From assembly GCF_004365915.1 (NCBI RefSeq), contig NZ_SODI01000001.1, positions 3,100,001 to 3,164,000 of the forward strand: 64,000 bases of DNA. The letters run 5' to 3'. The DNA comes from Cryobacterium psychrophilum. GTDB taxonomy: Bacteria; Actinomycetota; Actinomycetes; Actinomycetales; Microbacteriaceae. Each line of letters begins with the position of its first letter. The first letter of the stretch is position 1. Positions 42,991 through 52,715 of this stretch are shown piece after piece. A program made the translations under genes and the position numbers. The notes below the pieces were generated by a model that was not told the DNA's origin, made no database searches, and was given only the letters and a program-made list of their open reading frames with translations.

Positions 42991-43680
42991 ATGGGCAGGC
43001 ATCTGAGCGTTATCGAACCCGTCACAGTCACGGCTGGGACCTCATTTCGGAGAACCTCTAAGCGGGTGAAGGCTTCCCACTTCCTTTTTGCGTTCGTCGC
43101 AGCCTTCGCCTTCGTGCTCGTGACCGTCGTCGATCCGTATTCGGGCGCCACAGCATCACCGTACTTCCAGGTAGCGGGTGACCGCTACCAGGGTGGCGCC
43201 ACCCAGACGTTGGGTGCCACCGGTTCCTACACCAACGCGGTTGACCGCGACGGCTTCACCGTCACGGCGATTGTGAAACCCGAGCCGGTTCCCGAGCCGG
43301 TTCCCGAACCGGTCGCCGTTGCTGCCACGCCCACGCCCAAAAAGAGCATCGCGGCTCCGTCAGCGGCCGTCCCTGACCCCGGCTCGGCGAAGGCCTACGC
43401 CTATGGTGCCGTCGCGGCTCGCGGCTGGGGAGAAGACCAGTACAACTGCCTTGTCTCCCTGTGGCAGAAGGAATCCGGCTGGCGAGTGAACGCCACCAAC
43501 AGCTCGAGTGGCGCCTACGGTATCCCGCAGTCGCTCCCCGGCTCCAAGATGGGTTCTGCCGGAGCTGATTGGGAGACGAATCCCGGAACGCAGATCGAAT
43601 GGGGTCTGGGCTACATCGTCGACCGTTACGGCAGCCCGTGTGGCGCCTGGTCGAAGTCACAGGCCTCCGGCTGGTACTGA
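42991..43680 (+). CDS. Exported lytic transglycosylase-like protein
   Basis: A 229-residue cell-wall protein. A membrane/signal segment (HFLFAFVAAFAFVLVTVV) is followed by a Pro-Glu-Pro-Val linker (three 12-bp repeats at 43282-43317) and a C-terminal domain with CLVSLWQKESGWRVNATNSSSGAYGIPQSLPGSKM. The Glu in KESGW and the AYGIPQ motif match the transglycosylase-like domain found in actinobacterial exported proteins. It probably cleaves peptidoglycan during growth. Confidence 0.87.
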   Translation: MGRHLSVIEPVTVTAGTSFRRTSKRVKASHFLFAFVAAFAFVLVTVVDPYSGATASPYFQVAGDRYQGGATQTLGATGSYTNAVDRDGFTVTAIVKPEPVPEPVPEPVAVAATPTPKKSIAAPSAAVPDPGSAKAYAYGAVAARGWGEDQYNCLVSLWQKESGWRVNATNSSSGAYGIPQSLPGSKMGSAGADWETNPGTQIEWGLGYIVDRYGSPCGAWSKSQASGWY

Positions 43681-43690
43681 GTCTGGACTG

Positions 43691-43713
43691 GCGGCGGAAT
43701 ATTCACCCGCCGC
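43691..43713 (+). terminator. Hairpin after the transglycosylase gene
   Basis: GCGGCGG and CCGCCGC form a 7-bp perfect stem with a 9-nt AT-rich loop, 11 bp after the stop. It has no T-run and lies just before the next promoter, so it is a probable but not certain terminator. Confidence 0.5.
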
Positions 43714-43715
43714 AA

Positions 43716-43721
43716 TAGACT
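43716..43721 (+). promoter_or_regulatory. -10 element TAGACT for leaderless transcript of the 43728 gene
   Basis: TAGACT is followed by GAAGTC and ATG 43728, again with a spacing of 6 nt. Confidence 0.6.
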
Positions 43722-43727
43722 GAAGTC

Positions 43728-44027
43728 ATGGCACGCAGTAACCGCCCGCGCGGTCGAAAACCAGTCGTACCCGATGAGGACGACAACGGATTTGGCCAAC
43801 TGCTTGAGGGATGGCGCCGCAGCGAGTCCCGCAGGGACGGCCTCTGGCATGTCCAGCCCATACCGGCCAAGCAAGCGCTCAAAGCGTATGTCTGTCCGGG
43901 CTGTTCCCTCACCGTGGAACCGGGCGTCGCTCACATCGTGGCGTGGCGCGCAGACGGGGTGCTCGGCGACGCCGCGGACATGGCCAATCGACGTCACTGG
44001 CACTCGCGCTGCTGGAAGATCAAATAG
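43728..44027 (+). CDS. Small putative zinc-binding protein, unknown function
   Basis: A 99-residue basic protein. CPGC near residue 57 and a C-terminal HWHSRCWK could together bind one zinc. Similar small proteins occur in Actinobacteria, sometimes labelled ATP/GTP-binding without visible basis; no P-loop is present here. The alpha/beta hydrolase gene starts 28 bp after it. Confidence 0.75.
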   Translation: MARSNRPRGRKPVVPDEDDNGFGQLLEGWRRSESRRDGLWHVQPIPAKQALKAYVCPGCSLTVEPGVAHIVAWRADGVLGDAADMANRRHWHSRCWKIK

Positions 44028-44054
44028 TCCATCATCGGCACAGGAGACACCCGT

Positions 44055-44822
44055 ATGAATGATTCCCCCGCCGTACGCCCCTCAGACGGGCGCGGCCCCA
44101 TCGAAGTGCGCGGCGCCGTTGAACTCCCGGCGTTGCGCGAACATATTGAGCTCACGACGAGCGACGGCCTGACCCTCGTCGGAGAACTGGCAGTACCGGC
44201 AGACCGGGCGCCGGTCGCGACGCTCGTCACACTGCATCCGCTGCCCACCGCCGGCGGTTTCATGGACTCGCACATCCTGCGCAAGGCGGCGGGTCGGCTG
44301 CCGGCCCTGGCCGACCTTGCCGTTGTGCGTTTCAACACGCGAGGGACAACGTCGCCGCGCGGTACGAGCGAGGGGACCTTTGAGGGGGGAGTCGGCGAGC
44401 GGGCAGACGTGGCCGCGGCCATGGCCTTTGTGGCCGAGCGTGGCCTGCCGAACCCCTGGCTGGTTGGCTGGTCGTTCGGCACGGAGCTGGCCCTGAAATA
44501 CGGCCTGGAGCATCCGATCAAGGGTGCCATTCTGCTGTCGCCGCCCCTGCACCGGGCAACGGATGCCGAACTGGGCGCCTGGGCAGACCAGGATCGCGTT
44601 CTCGTGGCCATCATTCCCGAGCATGATGATTACCTTCAGCCGGAGGAGGCTCGCGCACGTTTCGCCGCCGTGCCTGCGACACGCTTCGTCGCCGTGGACG
44701 GTGGCAAACACCTCTGGGTGGGCGAGAGCATGACGCGTCGTGTGCTGGACGAAATCGTGGCTGTCGTCAACCCCGCAGCCCTGCCCCTCCCCACGGAGTG
44801 GGACGAGCAGGGCGACGCGTGA
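44055..44822 (+). CDS. Alpha/beta-hydrolase
   Basis: A 255-residue soluble hydrolase. The nucleophile elbow reads VGWSFGTEL (Ser), the early strand VTLHPLPTAGG resembles dienelactone-type and YcjY-like hydrolases, and the catalytic Asp and His are probably in EHDDYLQP and GGKHLWVG. Substrate is unknown. The start ATG 44055 has AGGAG upstream. It converges on the AI-2E gene with 7 bp between. Confidence 0.85.
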   Translation: MNDSPAVRPSDGRGPIEVRGAVELPALREHIELTTSDGLTLVGELAVPADRAPVATLVTLHPLPTAGGFMDSHILRKAAGRLPALADLAVVRFNTRGTTSPRGTSEGTFEGGVGERADVAAAMAFVAERGLPNPWLVGWSFGTELALKYGLEHPIKGAILLSPPLHRATDAELGAWADQDRVLVAIIPEHDDYLQPEEARARFAAVPATRFVAVDGGKHLWVGESMTRRVLDEIVAVVNPAALPLPTEWDEQGDA

Positions 44823-44829
44823 CCTGGAG

Positions 44830-45879
44830 CTACAGCTCGTTCTGACGGGGAATGACGACCTGTTTGACGATGAGGATCGCCGACGCAGCCACGGGGATAG
44901 CGATCAGGGCGCCGAGGATGCCGAGCAGGTTACCGCCCGCCAGAGCGGCAATCACAACGACCGCGCCCGGAATCGACACGGCACGCTTCATGATGTTCGG
45001 ACTCAGAGCGTACGCCTCGATCTGCATGTAGATGAGGTAGTAGATGGCCGCCACGAAAGCGGTGAGCGGTGAGCTGCCGATGCCGGGGATCAGGCACGTG
45101 GCGACAATGATGATGGATCCGGTGATCGTGCCCACGAGCGGAACCAGCGAGAACAGAAATGCGATGAAGGCGAGCAGGGCGGGGAAGGGTGCCCCGATAA
45201 TCGACAGGAAGATGAAGCTCAGCACCCCGTTGAACGCGGCCAGACTTGCCTGACCCACCACATACTTACCCACCGAGCCCGAGATCTGCTCGCTCAGGTC
45301 GGTGAAGCGTTCGCGCTTGGAGGCGGGGACGAGCTGATACATTGCCCGTTTCATGCTCCCCAGTGAGGCCGTGAAGTACAGCGTGAGAATCAGTATGATC
45401 AGGCCACCGAACAGGCCTGCGACGAGAGCCAGCCCGGATTGCACGATCGTGTTCGTGATCTCCTTCAGGTTGCTCCCGAGGAAGTCTGTGATCGATTTCA
45501 CGATGACCGGCACGTCGAGCGTCGGGTATTTGGCCTGCACGTCTTCGATGAAGGATGACGTGTTCACCGCGGTGACGAGATCGGGGATGATTTTGGACAG
45601 CTTGGCGACCTGGTCGACGATGATCGGCGCGATGGCGAAGATGACGCCGGTGATGACCCCGACGACGGCAGAGAGCACGCTGACGATTGCCGCCCAGCGA
45701 GGGAACCTCTTCTTCTCCAGCCAGGACACCGCAGGATCGAGACCGAGCGCGAGGAAGAGAGCCGCCCCGATATACGTGATGATCGTCTGCAGGGTGATCA
45801 CCGACGTGATGATCAGCAGGCCAAGGCCCACTCCCAACGTTCCGACGAGGCCAAAGCGAAACGCATTCTGAATCTTCAC
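44830..45879 (-). CDS. AI-2E family transporter (membrane permease-like)
   Basis: A 349-residue protein of the AI-2E/DUF20 family with about seven or eight hydrophobic segments, beginning GLLIITSVITLQTIITYIGAALFLAL. The C-terminal part (PLVGTITGSIIIVATCLIPG and NLLGILGALIAIPVAASAILIVKQVV) is typical. Family members export various small molecules or ions; AI-2 transport cannot be assumed. The start is GTG 45879 with GGGAG upstream. Confidence 0.87.
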   Translation of the reverse strand: MKIQNAFRFGLVGTLGVGLGLLIITSVITLQTIITYIGAALFLALGLDPAVSWLEKKRFPRWAAIVSVLSAVVGVITGVIFAIAPIIVDQVAKLSKIIPDLVTAVNTSSFIEDVQAKYPTLDVPVIVKSITDFLGSNLKEITNTIVQSGLALVAGLFGGLIILILTLYFTASLGSMKRAMYQLVPASKRERFTDLSEQISGSVGKYVVGQASLAAFNGVLSFIFLSIIGAPFPALLAFIAFLFSLVPLVGTITGSIIIVATCLIPGIGSSPLTAFVAAIYYLIYMQIEAYALSPNIMKRAVSIPGAVVVIAALAGGNLLGILGALIAIPVAASAILIVKQVVIPRQNEL

Positions 45880-45914
45880 GCTGGGGCTCCCGCACAGTCT
45901 CTGATCGTTGCGAC

Positions 45915-47330
45915 CTAGTTGTCGTCGTTGCTCACACGCTCGGCCTCCGTGAGTACACCGCGCAGACTCTCAAAGTATCCTGCAACGGAGTCACGCTCAA
46001 TTCTGATCTGGGCGAGTCGGTCTTCTGCATCCGACAGAAGTCGCTTCGCTCGCGCGTCTGCCTCTGCGACAACGGTGACGGCCTTCTCCTTCGCCGTTTG
46101 AAGGACGAGCGCTGCCGTGTCCTCCGACTCGGTCTGCAGCGTCCTGGCCGTCGCGCGGGCGCCGGTGTCAAGCTCGTCGTTCAGTGCGCGCAGCTCGGCC
46201 ACCCGCGCCTGGGTCTCGGCCAGTTGGGTTTCCGCGGCCGCTTGGAACGCGTCAGCCTGGGCGACGGCGGTCTGGTGAGCGGAGAGCAGCTCCTGCTCGG
46301 CCTCATCGCGCTCATGTGTCAGCTCGACCTGAAGATCCGCGCGGGCCTGGGCGATTTCTCGAGCGAGCGTGGCCGATTCGGCCGACGCGGTCTGCCGGGT
46401 CAGAGCGACCTCGCTCTCAAGGCGCCCTCGTGCCTCGGTCATCTCGGCCTCAAGCACCGCACGATCCTGAGCCTCCTGACGGGTGAAATCCGCCCGCAAC
46501 TGGTCGATTTCGCCATTGATCGCCGTCCTGGCCTGATCGCTTTCCTGGGCCAGGGCGATGCGGGCGCGTTCCGTTTCGTCGGCGAGGTCGATGCGGGCCT
46601 CTTCGGTCTCTCGTGCCACGGCAGCGCGTTGCTCGGCGATCTCAAGCGCCACCGCAGAGCGGGCCGCCTCGCTTTCGGCCATGAGTCCGGCCGCGATCTC
46701 CTGGGCCTGCGTGGTCTCGCGTTGGGCCAGCACGCGCAGGTCGGCCGCCTCACGCTCGGCTGCGGCGCGGATGGCTGCGACTTCACGCTTGAGTGTGGAC
46801 CGGGCCTCTGCGCCCTCGGTGGCAGCGTCGCCGCGCAGGAGCGCGGCCTGGCTCTTCGCCTCTTCGGTCAACTGGGCATATTCGTCCTGGGCCCTGGCGA
46901 CGATGTCGTCGGCCTGAACCCGCACGTCGTCGAGGACGCGGCGCGCCCTCACCTCGGCATCCGAGAGGGTACGGCCGACCTCCTCGGCGGCTTCACGGCG
47001 CAGGGTATCGATCTCGATGGATGTCGTCGTGCGCAGGCGGGCAGCGTCATTATCCGCCTGGGCGATGACCCGGGTTGATTGTTCCTCCGCCACGCGGAGA
47101 GTGTTCTCGAGTTTTGCGCCCAGCCCGGAGAAAGTTGGGCTGCCCACCTCTTCGATCACGGCGTTGAGCTCGTCGATCTGAGACGATAGGCGGCGCACCT
47201 CTTTGCTCGATTCGACGCTGTGGGTATTGGCTTTGATCAGGTCGCGGCGAAGCCCCTGAATGGCCTTGGCGACCTCGTCCTTGTCGTAGCCACGGAAGAC
47301 CTGGGTGAAGTCAGATTCGTCGTTGGGCAC
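45915..47330 (-). CDS. Long coiled-coil protein with DivIVA-like N-terminus
   Basis: A 471-residue, Ala/Glu/Arg-rich protein. After FTQVFRGYDKDEVAKAI, a DivIVA-like N-terminal motif, almost the whole length is predicted coiled coil with heptad-like spacing and no membrane segment. It resembles polar-growth scaffold proteins such as Scy/FilP in general character only. GTG 47330 is preferred for its GAGGAG site; a longer frame exists. The AI-2E gene follows 35 bp downstream on the same strand. Confidence 0.8.
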   Translation of the reverse strand: MPNDESDFTQVFRGYDKDEVAKAIQGLRRDLIKANTHSVESSKEVRRLSSQIDELNAVIEEVGSPTFSGLGAKLENTLRVAEEQSTRVIAQADNDAARLRTTTSIEIDTLRREAAEEVGRTLSDAEVRARRVLDDVRVQADDIVARAQDEYAQLTEEAKSQAALLRGDAATEGAEARSTLKREVAAIRAAAEREAADLRVLAQRETTQAQEIAAGLMAESEAARSAVALEIAEQRAAVARETEEARIDLADETERARIALAQESDQARTAINGEIDQLRADFTRQEAQDRAVLEAEMTEARGRLESEVALTRQTASAESATLAREIAQARADLQVELTHERDEAEQELLSAHQTAVAQADAFQAAAETQLAETQARVAELRALNDELDTGARATARTLQTESEDTAALVLQTAKEKAVTVVAEADARAKRLLSDAEDRLAQIRIERDSVAGYFESLRGVLTEAERVSNDDN

Positions 47331-47577
47331 GGTTCTCCTCAAAAATTGGGCTTCAACGTGACTCAAGTCGGGCGCGACGGGAGTCCACGAAACCGATGCA
47401 ATTTTAGTCTGCCTCCATCGGCCCCCGGCTGCACAATCACAGGCAATCCATCAAAGTCGCTATTAGGCTCCTTTCAGGAGAACCCAGTATCGTTGAAATC
47501 CGTGTCTGTTGCCGTCGGACTCGAAATTGGTGCGGGCGAGCCCGGCACCGACCGATGGCAGCACAGAAGGGTGATAC

Positions 47578-49413
47578 GTGCGTTTTGTTCTTGCCATCGT
47601 GGCCTTCGTTCTCGCGGCCGTAATGATTGTTTTCGGTATCGCGCAGCGAACAGTTTTTCTCGAGCCATCGACGAGCTCGCTGAGTGCGAGCACCTCCGGC
47701 AGCTCCGCGTACACCGTCATTGATTCCTCCGCCCTGTCGGCGTCCCCCGGCAACCAGACCATTCGCGTCAGTGGTTCCGAAAGCACCTTCCTGGCCTACG
47801 GTCGCACCGCCGATGTCACCGCCTGGATCGGTGGCGACGCGCATGCTGTCGTGAGTCTCGACGACAAGACGCAGAAACTCGTCGTCACTGAGGTCGAGGC
47901 CGACGTCGTCGCGCCGGAGAACAGCTCCCCGGCCGAGGGCGCCGCGCTCCCCGAAGTGAACCCGGTCACGAACCCGGCCGGATCGGACCTGTGGCTTCAG
48001 GAGTTCGAGGGTGCATCCTCCCTGACCAAGAACCTCAACCTGCCCGAGGGCATCTCGATCATTGTTGCTTCTGACGGCACCGCCGCCGCTCCGTCCGAGG
48101 TCACCATGACCTGGGCTGCGGACAACTCCACGCCCTGGGCCGGGCCGCTCCTGGTGGGCGGTGCCGCTCTGCTGCTCATCGGTCTCGTGATGTATATCCT
48201 CGCTCTGCTGCACCTGCGTCGTTCGCGTCGTCCTCGTCGCAACGTGCCGCGGGGGCCGCGCCTCCCATACCTGCCGCGCGTCCCGCTTCCCAAGGCGCTG
48301 AAGGCCGGGGACATCACCGGCTCCGGCCGTCCGAACACCCGGTCCATGATCGCCGTGGTCCCGATGCTCCTCATCTCCGGGCTCGTGCTGAGCGGTTGCT
48401 CCGCCGACCTTTGGCCGGCAGCGCCCCCGGCGAAAACCGCTGGCGCGAGCGAGACGCCCATGCCTTCGCCGACCCCTGAGTCGACCGACGGCGCCAGTGA
48501 CGCCACCGAGGTGCCACCGGCCGCCGCGACGGTGCCACAAATCGAGCGAATCGTGACGAAGATTGCGACGCTCGCCGCCGACGCCGACGCCAGCATGAAC
48601 GCCGAGACGATTGCCACCCGCTTCACGGGAACGGCGCTCGAACAGCGGTTGAAGAACTACACCATGCGTGGCGTGGACCCCGCGATAGCGGCCCCGGCCG
48701 CCATCGGAAAGCCTCCGCTGTCGGTGACGCTTCCCCAGCAGTCCGAATCGTGGCCTCGCGTCGTGATGACCGTGATCCAGCAGGAAGACAAGACCATCCC
48801 GCCGACCACGCTCATCCTCAGGCAGGAAACGCCACGCGCGGACTACCTCGTTGAGTACGCGATCAGTCTTGAGGCGGGGGCCCAGGTGCCGCACGTCGCA
48901 CCGGCCGCCATCGGTGCTCCTGCTATTGCTCCCGACAACAAGCTGCTCCTGCTGCCGCCCAACCAGGTGGCTGCGGCGTACGCCGACGTGCTGCTCCAGG
49001 GCGAGGCCAGCCCGTCGTGGCCACTCTTCCAGACGGAGGGCGACGAGTTCCTGGCCTCCTTCGTGAAAAGCCGCAGCGACCACATCGCTCAACTGGCTGT
49101 GACGGCAACGCTAGCTTTTGAAACCGCTGCCGGTGAGGGTCGGACCGTGGCGCTTGCCACGAACGACTCCGGCGCGATTGTCGCGGTCAACGTCAACGAG
49201 ACCGAGATCGCCACCGTCGTCAATGGGGAGGCGGTGGTGAACTTCAACGACGCCGGGAGCAAGGCGCTCTCGGGCGTCACGTCCTCGGCCAAGGGCATCC
49301 AGAAGGTGCTGAGTGACCAGCTCCTGTTCTATGTGCCCGCCGTCGGCTCGACCGATAAAATCACTCTCCTGGGGAGCACCCAGGGACTCATCTCAGCCTC
49401 GGAGCTTCCATGA
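47578..49413 (+). CDS. Two-domain membrane/lipoprotein-like protein, unknown function
   Basis: A 611-residue protein I do not recognise. An N-terminal hydrophobic segment (1-22) and a second one (186-212) enclose an external domain. A basic linker follows, then at about 258-274 a hydrophobic stretch ending in a perfect lipobox-like LVLSGC (Cys274), a Pro/Thr-rich spacer and a 310-residue domain. The shape suggests a membrane protein fused to a former lipoprotein. The start is GTG with GAAGGG upstream. Its stop overlaps the start of the thioredoxin-TPR gene (ATGA), so the two are made together. Confidence 0.75.
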   Translation: MRFVLAIVAFVLAAVMIVFGIAQRTVFLEPSTSSLSASTSGSSAYTVIDSSALSASPGNQTIRVSGSESTFLAYGRTADVTAWIGGDAHAVVSLDDKTQKLVVTEVEADVVAPENSSPAEGAALPEVNPVTNPAGSDLWLQEFEGASSLTKNLNLPEGISIIVASDGTAAAPSEVTMTWAADNSTPWAGPLLVGGAALLLIGLVMYILALLHLRRSRRPRRNVPRGPRLPYLPRVPLPKALKAGDITGSGRPNTRSMIAVVPMLLISGLVLSGCSADLWPAAPPAKTAGASETPMPSPTPESTDGASDATEVPPAAATVPQIERIVTKIATLAADADASMNAETIATRFTGTALEQRLKNYTMRGVDPAIAAPAAIGKPPLSVTLPQQSESWPRVVMTVIQQEDKTIPPTTLILRQETPRADYLVEYAISLEAGAQVPHVAPAAIGAPAIAPDNKLLLLPPNQVAAAYADVLLQGEASPSWPLFQTEGDEFLASFVKSRSDHIAQLAVTATLAFETAAGEGRTVALATNDSGAIVAVNVNETEIATVVNGEAVVNFNDAGSKALSGVTSSAKGIQKVLSDQLLFYVPAVGSTDKITLLGSTQGLISASELP

Positions 49414-50378
49414 CCCAAGTACCCCCATCCGGATCGAACCTGCGCGGCGCCGTCGACCTCTCGTCGCTCGTGAACCGATCGGCCACCACCGAGCCCCGGG
49501 GAGCCGCTGCCGGCACGTCGGGCAGCCCAACGGCACCCGGCGCCGCCATCTCCGTTCCGAGCCTCGTACTCGACGGTACAGACGCCAACTTCGGTGAGAT
49601 CCTCGAGCTGTCCAACACGGTTCCCGTGCTCGTGGATCTCTGGGCCGAGTGGTGCGAGCCATGTAAACAGCTCACCCCCGTGATTGAGAAGCTCGTCGCC
49701 GAATACGCCGGCCGGTTCGTGCTCGCCAAGGTCGATGTGGATTCCAACCCGCAACTCTCGAAGGCCTTCCAGGCGCAGTCCATTCCCACCGTGGCCGCCG
49801 TGATCAACGGTCAGCCCGTGCAGCTCTTCAACGGCGCGCTTCCCGAGGCGCAAATCCGAGAAGTGCTTGAGCGTGTGCTCGAACTCGCGGCGCAGCAGGG
49901 CGTCACCGGCACCGCACAGGCGAACGAGGTGGCACCCGTGGTCGAGGAGCCTGTGGAGGAACCGCTTCCGCCGCACCACCTTGAGGCCTACGAGGCGATC
50001 GAACGCGGCGACTTCGAGACAGCCAGGGCGGAATACCGTTTCGCCCTCACCCAGAACCCGAACGACACCATGGCGGCGGCCGGCCTTGCCCAGGCGAGCC
50101 TGCTCTTCCGCCTGCAGGGGAAGACCCTCGACGATATTCGCGGGGGAGCGGCTGCCGCGCCGGAGGACCTCCCGGCCCAGCTGCTCGTCGCCGACCTCGA
50201 CTTGTCCGGTGGGCACGTCGATGACGCCTTCGACCGCCTCCTGACGCTCTTTCCCGCCCAGGACGCCGCCGGTCGCAACATCATTCGCGAGCGGCTCCTT
50301 GAGCTGTTCGAGGTCATCGGAACCGAGGATCCGCGCGTCGCCCCCACGCGCAAACGCCTCACCGCCCTGCTCTACTGA
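49410..50378 (+). CDS. Thioredoxin-fold/TPR protein, CnoX-like
   Basis: A 322-residue protein: a polar N-terminus of about 55 residues, a thioredoxin domain with WAEWCEPCKQLTP, and a C-terminal TPR-like helical region (AYEAIERGDFETARAEYRFALTQNPND). This domain order matches CnoX/YbbN, a chaperone-like thioredoxin; the CEPC motif suggests possible redox activity. It is coupled to the preceding gene. A strong terminator follows. Confidence 0.88.
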   Translation: MTQVPPSGSNLRGAVDLSSLVNRSATTEPRGAAAGTSGSPTAPGAAISVPSLVLDGTDANFGEILELSNTVPVLVDLWAEWCEPCKQLTPVIEKLVAEYAGRFVLAKVDVDSNPQLSKAFQAQSIPTVAAVINGQPVQLFNGALPEAQIREVLERVLELAAQQGVTGTAQANEVAPVVEEPVEEPLPPHHLEAYEAIERGDFETARAEYRFALTQNPNDTMAAAGLAQASLLFRLQGKTLDDIRGGAAAAPEDLPAQLLVADLDLSGGHVDDAFDRLLTLFPAQDAAGRNIIRERLLELFEVIGTEDPRVAPTRKRLTALLY

Positions 50379-50410
50379 GCCCAACGCCCGAACCTGCTCA
50401 ACGCGCAGAA

Positions 50411-50446
50411 CTGAACCGGCCCCCGCCGTGGCGGGGGCCGGTTCAG
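50411..50446. terminator. Bidirectional terminator between the CnoX-like gene and glgB
   Basis: CTGAACCGGCCCCCGC and its perfect complement form a 16-bp stem with a 4-nt loop between two convergent genes. Short T/A runs flank it on both sides, so it can serve both strands. Confidence 0.9.
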
Positions 50447-50456
50447 TTTGCGCAGA

Positions 50457-52715
50457 CTACTTACGCAGCTTGAGCCAGAGTCCGGCGAGCGGCGGCAGTG
50501 TAACGAGAGCGGATGCCGGGCGTCCGCCCCAGGGCTGTGCAGTCGCCTCGACGCCGCCGAAGTTGCCGACGCCTGAACCACCGAAGTCGCTGGCATCCGT
50601 ATTGAGGATCTCGTCCCACTGCCCGGCGAGGGGCAGGCCGACGCGGTAGTCGGTGTGCGGCGCCCCGGAGAAGTTGAACAGGCAGGCGACCGGCTGTCCG
50701 TCGTGGTCCCAGCGCAGGAACGTGACAACATTCTGCTGCGCAGCGCCGACGTCGATAACCTCGAAACCGCCCGGATCGTTGTCGCGGGCCCAGAGGCTCG
50801 CATTGTCGCGATACGCGCGGTTCAGCGAGCCAACGAGGTTGAACAGGCCGCGGTGAGCCGGCTGGTCGAGCGTCCACCAGTCGAGGCCGCGTGCTTCGCT
50901 CCATTCGGACCGCTGCCCGAACTCCTGGCCCATGAAGAGCAGTTGTTTGCCGGGGTGCGCCCACATGAACGACAGATATACCCGCACGTTGGCGAGCTGC
51001 TGCCAGGAGTCACCGGGCATGCGGCTGATCAGGGACCCCTTTCCGTGTACGACCTCGTCGTGGCTGATTGGCAGGAGAAAATTCTCGCTGAACGCATACA
51101 CGAAGGAGAACGTGATGTCGTTGTGGTGGAACGAGCGGTACATCGGGTCGACGTGCATGTACTCGAGCGAGTCATGCATCCAGCCCATGTTCCACTTGAA
51201 TCCGAAGCCCAATCCATCCTGCGATGTCGGTGCGGTGACCCCGCCCCAGTTCGTTGACTCCTCGGCGATCATAATGGCGCCGGGATTGCGTTTGTACGCC
51301 GTCGCCGTGATCTCCTGGAGCATGCTGATGGCTTCGAGGTTCTCGTTGCCGCCGTACTTGTTGGGCTCCCACTCGCCGTCTTCCCTCGAGTAGTCGAGGT
51401 AGAGCATCGATGCAACGGCGTCGACGCGCAGCGCGTCAATGTGGAATTCCTCGAGCCAGTACAGCGCATTCGCCACGAGAAAGTTACGCACCTGCGGGCG
51501 GCCGAAATCGAAGACGTAGGTTCCCCAGTCCATCTGCTCGCCACGACGCGGGTCGGCGTGCTCGTAGAGCGGCTGGCCGTCGAAGCGCGCGAGGGCGAAA
51601 TCGTCCTTGGGGAAGTGCCCGGGAACCCAGTCCATGATCACGCCGATGTCGGCCTGGTGCAGCCGGTCGATCAGGTACCGCAGGTCATCGGGGGTGCCGT
51701 AGCGACTGGTCGGCGCGTAGTAGCCGGTGACCTGGTAACCCCAGGAGCCACCAAACGGATGCTCCGCGAGCGGCATGAATTCCACATGCGTGTACGCGAG
51801 CTCGTTCAGGTACCCGATGAGCTCGTCCGCGAGGTCGCGGTAGCTCAGGCCGGGGCGCCAGGAACCCACGTGCATCTCGTAGATGCTCATGGGGCGGTCG
51901 TGCGGGTCGGTGGCGGCGCGCGCGGTCATCCACGCGGCATCCGCCCAGGCATAGGTGGACGCGGTGATGACGGATGCCGTCATCGGGGGAACCTCGGCGC
52001 GGCGCGCCATCGGGTCGGCCTTCTGCACCCAGGCTCCGGCACTCGTGAGTAGTTCGAACTTGTAGTTGGAGCCGTCGCCGAGCCCGGGGATGAAGAGTTC
52101 CCACACCCCGGTGCTGCCCATGTTGCGCATCGTGTATGTCGCGCCACCCCAGCCGTTGAAGTCACCGATCACCCGCACGGCACGGGCATTCGGAGCCCAC
52201 ACGGCGAAGGCGGTACCGGCGACGGACTCGCTGACACCAAGGTGTTCCCGCTGATGAGCGCCCAGAACATCCCAGAGGCGCTCGTGGCGCCCCTCGCCAA
52301 TGAGGTGGAGGTCGAGCTCACCGATCGTCGGCGAGAAGCGGTAGGGGTCCTCGCTGATCCACGGCGCAGCGGACGCGTAGCGTGCCTCAAGCGTGTAGTC
52401 CTGGAAACTGACGGTGCTCACGCCCTGCCACACGCCGTAACCGATGTGGGCGAGCTCGACGTGGGCCCCGGTCGAGAGAATCGCGAAAACTTCCGTCGCG
52501 AGGGGACGAAGGGCACGGATGACAACGATCGGGTCGCTGACGCCGGCCTGCACGAGTGCGTGCTGGCCGAGAACCGCGTGAGGGTTGTAGTACCTTCCGG
52601 CCGCAACCGATTCGAGCACGTGGGGCGCCACGGGATCGACCGTCGGGGCCGACTTCTTCGCCTTCTTCACGGCGGGCACGGTGGCAGGAGCCTTCTTCCG
52701 GGGTCGTTCGGTCAT
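50457..52715 (-). CDS. glgB: 1,4-alpha-glucan branching enzyme
   Basis: A 752-residue GH13 branching enzyme. A Lys/Ala-rich N-terminus is followed by two beta domains (AFAVWAPNARAVRVIGDFNGW) and the catalytic barrel: DALRVDAVASML carries the nucleophile Asp, IAEESTNWGG the acid/base Glu and ISHDEVVHGKGS a further active-site motif. It introduces alpha-1,6 branches into glycogen. ATG 52715 overlaps the glgE stop as ATGA, so glgE-glgB form an operon. Confidence 0.96.
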   Translation of the reverse strand: MTERPRKKAPATVPAVKKAKKSAPTVDPVAPHVLESVAAGRYYNPHAVLGQHALVQAGVSDPIVVIRALRPLATEVFAILSTGAHVELAHIGYGVWQGVSTVSFQDYTLEARYASAAPWISEDPYRFSPTIGELDLHLIGEGRHERLWDVLGAHQREHLGVSESVAGTAFAVWAPNARAVRVIGDFNGWGGATYTMRNMGSTGVWELFIPGLGDGSNYKFELLTSAGAWVQKADPMARRAEVPPMTASVITASTYAWADAAWMTARAATDPHDRPMSIYEMHVGSWRPGLSYRDLADELIGYLNELAYTHVEFMPLAEHPFGGSWGYQVTGYYAPTSRYGTPDDLRYLIDRLHQADIGVIMDWVPGHFPKDDFALARFDGQPLYEHADPRRGEQMDWGTYVFDFGRPQVRNFLVANALYWLEEFHIDALRVDAVASMLYLDYSREDGEWEPNKYGGNENLEAISMLQEITATAYKRNPGAIMIAEESTNWGGVTAPTSQDGLGFGFKWNMGWMHDSLEYMHVDPMYRSFHHNDITFSFVYAFSENFLLPISHDEVVHGKGSLISRMPGDSWQQLANVRVYLSFMWAHPGKQLLFMGQEFGQRSEWSEARGLDWWTLDQPAHRGLFNLVGSLNRAYRDNASLWARDNDPGGFEVIDVGAAQQNVVTFLRWDHDGQPVACLFNFSGAPHTDYRVGLPLAGQWDEILNTDASDFGGSGVGNFGGVEATAQPWGGRPASALVTLPPLAGLWLKLRK

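Noticed and set aside
40638..43151. 837-residue minus-strand frame
   Set aside because: It lies opposite pyrH, frr, cdsA and the DivIVA-motif gene, all of which are well supported on the plus strand.
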